The notes below the pieces were generated by a model, which saw nothing but the letters and a program-made list of their open reading frames with translations, was not told the DNA's origin and did no database searches. The position numbers were made by a program, and so were the translations under genes. This document shows positions 61,173 to 64,000 of a DNA stretch of 64,000 nucleotides, in pieces. Positions within the stretch are counted from its first letter, which is position 1. Each line of letters starts with the position of its first letter. This DNA is from Palsa-504 sp963835775 (GTDB lineage: Bacteria; Actinomycetota; Actinomycetes; Streptosporangiales; Streptosporangiaceae), in assembly GCA_963835775.1 (NCBI GenBank), contig CAWIHB010000004.1:620001-684000 (forward strand), written 5' to 3'.

Positions 61173-64000
61173 CGTAGTCGCTGGCACCGGCCGCGATGCT
61201 CTTCTCCCGGTCGCCGGGCATGGCCCGGGCGGTCACCGCGATGATGGGCAGCGTGGCGAAGGCCGGCATCTGCCTGATCTTGTTCATCGTGGTGTAGCCG
61301 TCCATCTCCGGCATCATCACGTCCATCAGGATCAGGTCGGTGTCATCGGCGGTCAGCAGGGCCTCGATGCCCTTGCGGCCGTTGGGCGCCTCGGTCACGG
61401 TCATCCCGTGCAGCTCGAGCGTGCTGGTGATCGCGAACACGTTGCGGGCGTCGTCGTCGATGACCAGGACCCGCCGTCCGCGCAGCGCGTCGTGCCGCGC
61501 CGCGTACGGCGACGGCACCCGGTCCATGGTCTCGGCCGGCTCGCTGATCAGGGCGGGTATGTGCCCGGGCTGAGTGGCGGACAGGTGCAGCGTGATGCGC
61601 TCGCGCAGCTCGTCGAGCGAGGGCAGCAGCTCGAGCGACCCGGAGCCGAACCGCAGCCGCGCCAGCCGGGCCTCGGCACTGTCCAGCTTGTCCCTGGTGT
61701 GCGCGAGGACCGGGACGTCGCGCAGCTCCGGGTCCTCCTGGAGCCGGTCGAGGAAGGCGAAGGCGGAGGCGTTCCCGAGGCCGAGGTCGAGCACCACGCA
61801 CTGGTGCGGCGCGGCGCTGAGCGCCTCGATGCCCTGCTCCGGGCTGACCGCCGTGCCCACGTGCACAGACCCGTGGATGCCGGACAGGTCCGAGACCGCG
61901 CTGTGGGCCAGCAGGGTCAGCAGGCCGCCGCGCGCGCCCTCCAGGACCAGCAGGCGCCGTCCGCCCGGCACGCCATCCTCGGGCAGGGCCGGCTGCAGCT
62001 GCAGCGCCTCGGTCGCCTCGGCCTGGAACCCGGAGGCGTCGCCGTTCGCAGTGATCGTGACCGCGTCCGGGACGCCGGACGCGGGAGCCTCGCCGTCGGC
62101 CGCGCCCGGCAGCTCGCACGGCAGGTAGAGCGTGAACGTACTGCCCTGGCCGAGCTCGCTTTCCGCGCTGATCGCGCCGCCGAGCAGGGCCCCGACCTCG
62201 CGGGCGATGGACAGGCCGAGTCCGGTGCCGCCGTAGCGGCGGCTGAGCGTGCCGTCACCCTGCTGGAAGGCGCCGAAGATCGTGGTGAGGTTCTCCGGCG
62301 CGATGCCGATGCCGGTGTCGGCCACGGAGAACGCCAGCGCGCCGCCGTCGGCCCGGTCGGCGCCGGGATCGGCCGCGGCGCGGGGGTCCGGGCCGACCCG
62401 GAGCAGCACGTGGCCGCTCTCGGTGAACTTGACCGCGTTCGACAGCAGGTTGCCGAGCACCTGGCGGAGCCGCTGGCGGTCGGTGAGCAGCTCGGCCGGG
62501 GCCTCGGGGTCGGCCTCGACGGCGAACTCGAGCCCCTTCTCCACGGTGAGCGGCTGGAAGGTGGCCTGCATGTCGTCAAGCAGCGCGCTGAGCGGGAACC
62601 GCTCCGCGTGGATGTCCATCCGCCCCGCCTCGACCTTGGACAGGTCCAGGATGTCGTTGATCAGCTGCAGCAGGTCCGAGCCTGCCGAGTGGATCACGTT
62701 GGCGTACTCGACCTGCTTGGCGGTGAGGTTGCGGCCGGGATTCTGGGCCAGCAGGCGGGCCAGGATGAGCAGGCTGTTCAGCGGGGTCCGCAGCTCGTGG
62801 GACATGTTGGCCAGGAACTGCGACTTGTACTTGGAGGCCAGCGCCAGCTGCTGCGCGCGTTCCTCGATCTCCTGCCTGGCCTGCTCGATCTCGGCGTTCT
62901 TGGTCTCGATGTCGCGGTTCTGCGCCGCCAGCAGCGCCGCCTTGTCCTCGAGCTCGGCGTTGGACCGCTGCAGTTCCACCTGCTGCGCCTGCAGCTCCTC
63001 CGATCGCGCCTGCAGCTCACCGGCCAGCCGCTGTGATTCGCCCAGCAGCGTGTCGGTCCGCGCGTTGGCGATGATCGTGTTGAAGTTGACGCCCAGGGTT
63101 TCCGTCAGCTGCTCGAGGAAGTCGGTCTGCACCTGGCTGAACGAGGTGAAGGAGGCCAGCTCGATGACCCCGAGCACCTGGTCCTCGAACAGGATGGGCA
63201 CGATGGCCAGGTTGGCGGGCGGCGCCTCGCCGAGCCCGGAGGAGATCTTCACGTAGCCTTCGGGCAGGTTGGCCACCACGATAGACCGCTTGGTCCGGGC
63301 CACCTGGCCGATCAGGGACTGGCCGAGCCGGTACTGGGTCGGCGCCGCCTTGTCCGCGCGCAGCCCGTAGCCGGCGATCAGCCGCAGCTGGGTGTCGCCG
63401 CCGACGTGCTCGGACAGGAAGAAGGTGGCGTGCTGCGCGCCGACCAGCGGGGCGAGCTCGTCCAGGATCAGCTCGGCCACCACGGCCAGGTCCCGGTGGC
63501 CCTGCATCATGCCCGCGATCCGGGCCAGGTTGGTCTTCAGCCAGTCCTGCTGCTGGTTGGCCCGGATGGTCTCGCGCAGGGACTGGACCATCGCGTTGAT
63601 GTTGTCCTTGAGCTCCGCGACCTCGCCCTGGGCCTCCACCGAGATGGAGCGGGTCAGGTCGCCCGAGGCGACCGCACTGGTCACCTCGGCGATCGCGCGG
63701 ACCTGCCTGGTCAGGTTCCCGGCCAGCTCGTTCACGTTCTCGGTCAGCCGCTTCCAGGTACCCGATACGCCCTCGACCTCGGCCTGGCCGCCCAGCCGCC
63801 CCTCGCTGCCCACCTCGCGGGCCACCCTGGTGACCTCGGCCGCGAACGAGGACAGCTGGTCGACCATGGTGTTGATGGTGGTCTTGAGCTCGAGGATCTC
63901 GCCGTGGGCGTCCACGTCGATCTTCTTGGACAGGTCGCCGTTGGCGACCGCGGTGGTGACCTGGGCAATGTTGCGGACCTGGCCGGTCAGGTTCTGCGCC
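61108..64000 (-). CDS. Hybrid sensor histidine kinase, multi-HAMP, N-terminus outside window
   Basis: The gene runs in from beyond base 64000. At least two to three HAMP-like units are visible (NGDLSKKIDVDAHGEILELK, ASGDLTRSISVEAQGEVAEL), then GAF (about QDWLKTNLARIAGMMQG to FNTIIANARTD) and a coiled coil. HisKA follows with the phosphorylated His in FLANMSHELRTPLNSLL, then HATPase (DTGIGI, GGTGLGLSIAREVG). A first receiver-like domain has VVLDLGLG, and a full C-terminal receiver has LILMDVMMPEMDG as Asp site. Soluble HAMP-array kinases of this type are thought to sense cytoplasmic or osmotic signals. Its target is unknown; the sigma/phosphatase cluster nearby is a candidate. Confidence 0.93.
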   Translation of the reverse strand, partial: AQNLTGQVRNIAQVTTAVANGDLSKKIDVDAHGEILELKTTINTMVDQLSSFAAEVTRVAREVGSEGRLGGQAEVEGVSGTWKRLTENVNELAGNLTRQVRAIAEVTSAVASGDLTRSISVEAQGEVAELKDNINAMVQSLRETIRANQQQDWLKTNLARIAGMMQGHRDLAVVAELILDELAPLVGAQHATFFLSEHVGGDTQLRLIAGYGLRADKAAPTQYRLGQSLIGQVARTKRSIVVANLPEGYVKISSGLGEAPPANLAIVPILFEDQVLGVIELASFTSFSQVQTDFLEQLTETLGVNFNTIIANARTDTLLGESQRLAGELQARSEELQAQQVELQRSNAELEDKAALLAAQNRDIETKNAEIEQARQEIEERAQQLALASKYKSQFLANMSHELRTPLNSLLILARLLAQNPGRNLTAKQVEYANVIHSAGSDLLQLINDILDLSKVEAGRMDIHAERFPLSALLDDMQATFQPLTVEKGLEFAVEADPEAPAELLTDRQRLRQVLGNLLSNAVKFTESGHVLLRVGPDPRAAADPGADRADGGALAFSVADTGIGIAPENLTTIFGAFQQGDGTLSRRYGGTGLGLSIAREVGALLGGAISAESELGQGSTFTLYLPCELPGAADGEAPASGVPDAVTITANGDASGFQAEATEALQLQPALPEDGVPGGRRLLVLEGARGGLLTLLAHSAVSDLSGIHGSVHVGTAVSPEQGIEALSAAPHQCVVLDLGLGNASAFAFLDRLQEDPELRDVPVLAHTRDKLDSAEARLARLRFGSGSLELLPSLDELRERITLHLSATQPGHIPALISEPAETMDRVPSPYAARHDALRGRRVLVIDDDARNVFAITSTLELHGMTVTEAPNGRKGIEALLTADDTDLILMDVMMPEMDGYTTMNKIRQMPAFATLPIIAVTARAMPGDREKSIAAGASDYVTKPVDTDELLACMERWLARR

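Overview
The window comes from a high-GC Gram-positive actinomycete (Actinomycetota). It carries a 20S proteasome with Pup, Dop and the ARC/Mpa ATPase, a WhiB protein, actinobacteria-restricted families (DUF3090, SCO1664, MSMEG_4193, DUF1707, DUF3052), and the block aceE-fasR-fabD-fabH-acpP-fabF-accD, whose surroundings match the Mycobacterium tuberculosis region from ahpE to accD6. Several start codons are GTG or TTG. A genus cannot be named safely; Streptosporangiales or a nearby order is a guess.

Layout. 1-3131: a tldD fragment at the left edge, then fabG, an InhA-type enoyl reductase and purU. 3761-9982: a first Dpp/Opp-type peptide importer (lipoprotein, two permeases, one fused double ATPase); two of its genes carry single-base frameshifts. 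10099-15095: an FHA protein, then the conserved set phosphomutase-DUF3090-SCO1664-PAC2, a metH relic and a HAD phosphatase. 15156-16551: a small membrane protein, a Cys/His mini-protein and duplicated debris. 16552-22725: a second, intact peptide importer with five separate genes. 22889-26818: a DUF1707 membrane protein, a second Cys/His mini-protein, a large secreted phosphoesterase and a lipoprotein.

26815-31246 is the accessory region. The 3' end of an ABC-2 exporter permease and the 5' end of an ABC ATPase, both on the minus strand, flank about 4 kb holding a truncated PIN toxin, its HTH antitoxin, and a UvrD-like helicase fused to a PD-(D/E)XK nuclease. This looks like a defence-type cargo that replaced the middle of an exporter operon, and it is the best candidate for an undescribed system here. 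A RecB-family nuclease follows, then a tandem repeat, a roughly 300-bp imperfect palindrome, and a RibD/DGPF/ECF42 sigma module.

35460-43557 is the Pup-proteasome block: M50 site-2 protease, TrmI, ARC, Dop, Pup, PrcB, PrcA. 43615-53217 (minus strand) holds pyruvate dehydrogenase E1, the regulator FasR and the type II fatty-acid synthesis operon; FabD carries an unusual carrier-like tail. 53486-55732 holds a possible 27-residue peptide, DUF3052, a peroxiredoxin, a zinc-ribbon protein and a triple-CBS protein. 56048-64000 is a signalling cluster: GAF-ANTAR, PAS-GAF-SpoIIE phosphatase, two small membrane proteins, a SigB/F-type sigma factor, WhiB, and a hybrid histidine kinase that runs off the right edge.

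Two patterns cross the window. One is a dispersed family of G-tract hairpin repeats (five copies), three of which are translated as the ends of neighbouring proteins. The other is a set of short tandem duplications placed at or just after stop codons. All annotation is by reading the sequence and translations; no database search was run.
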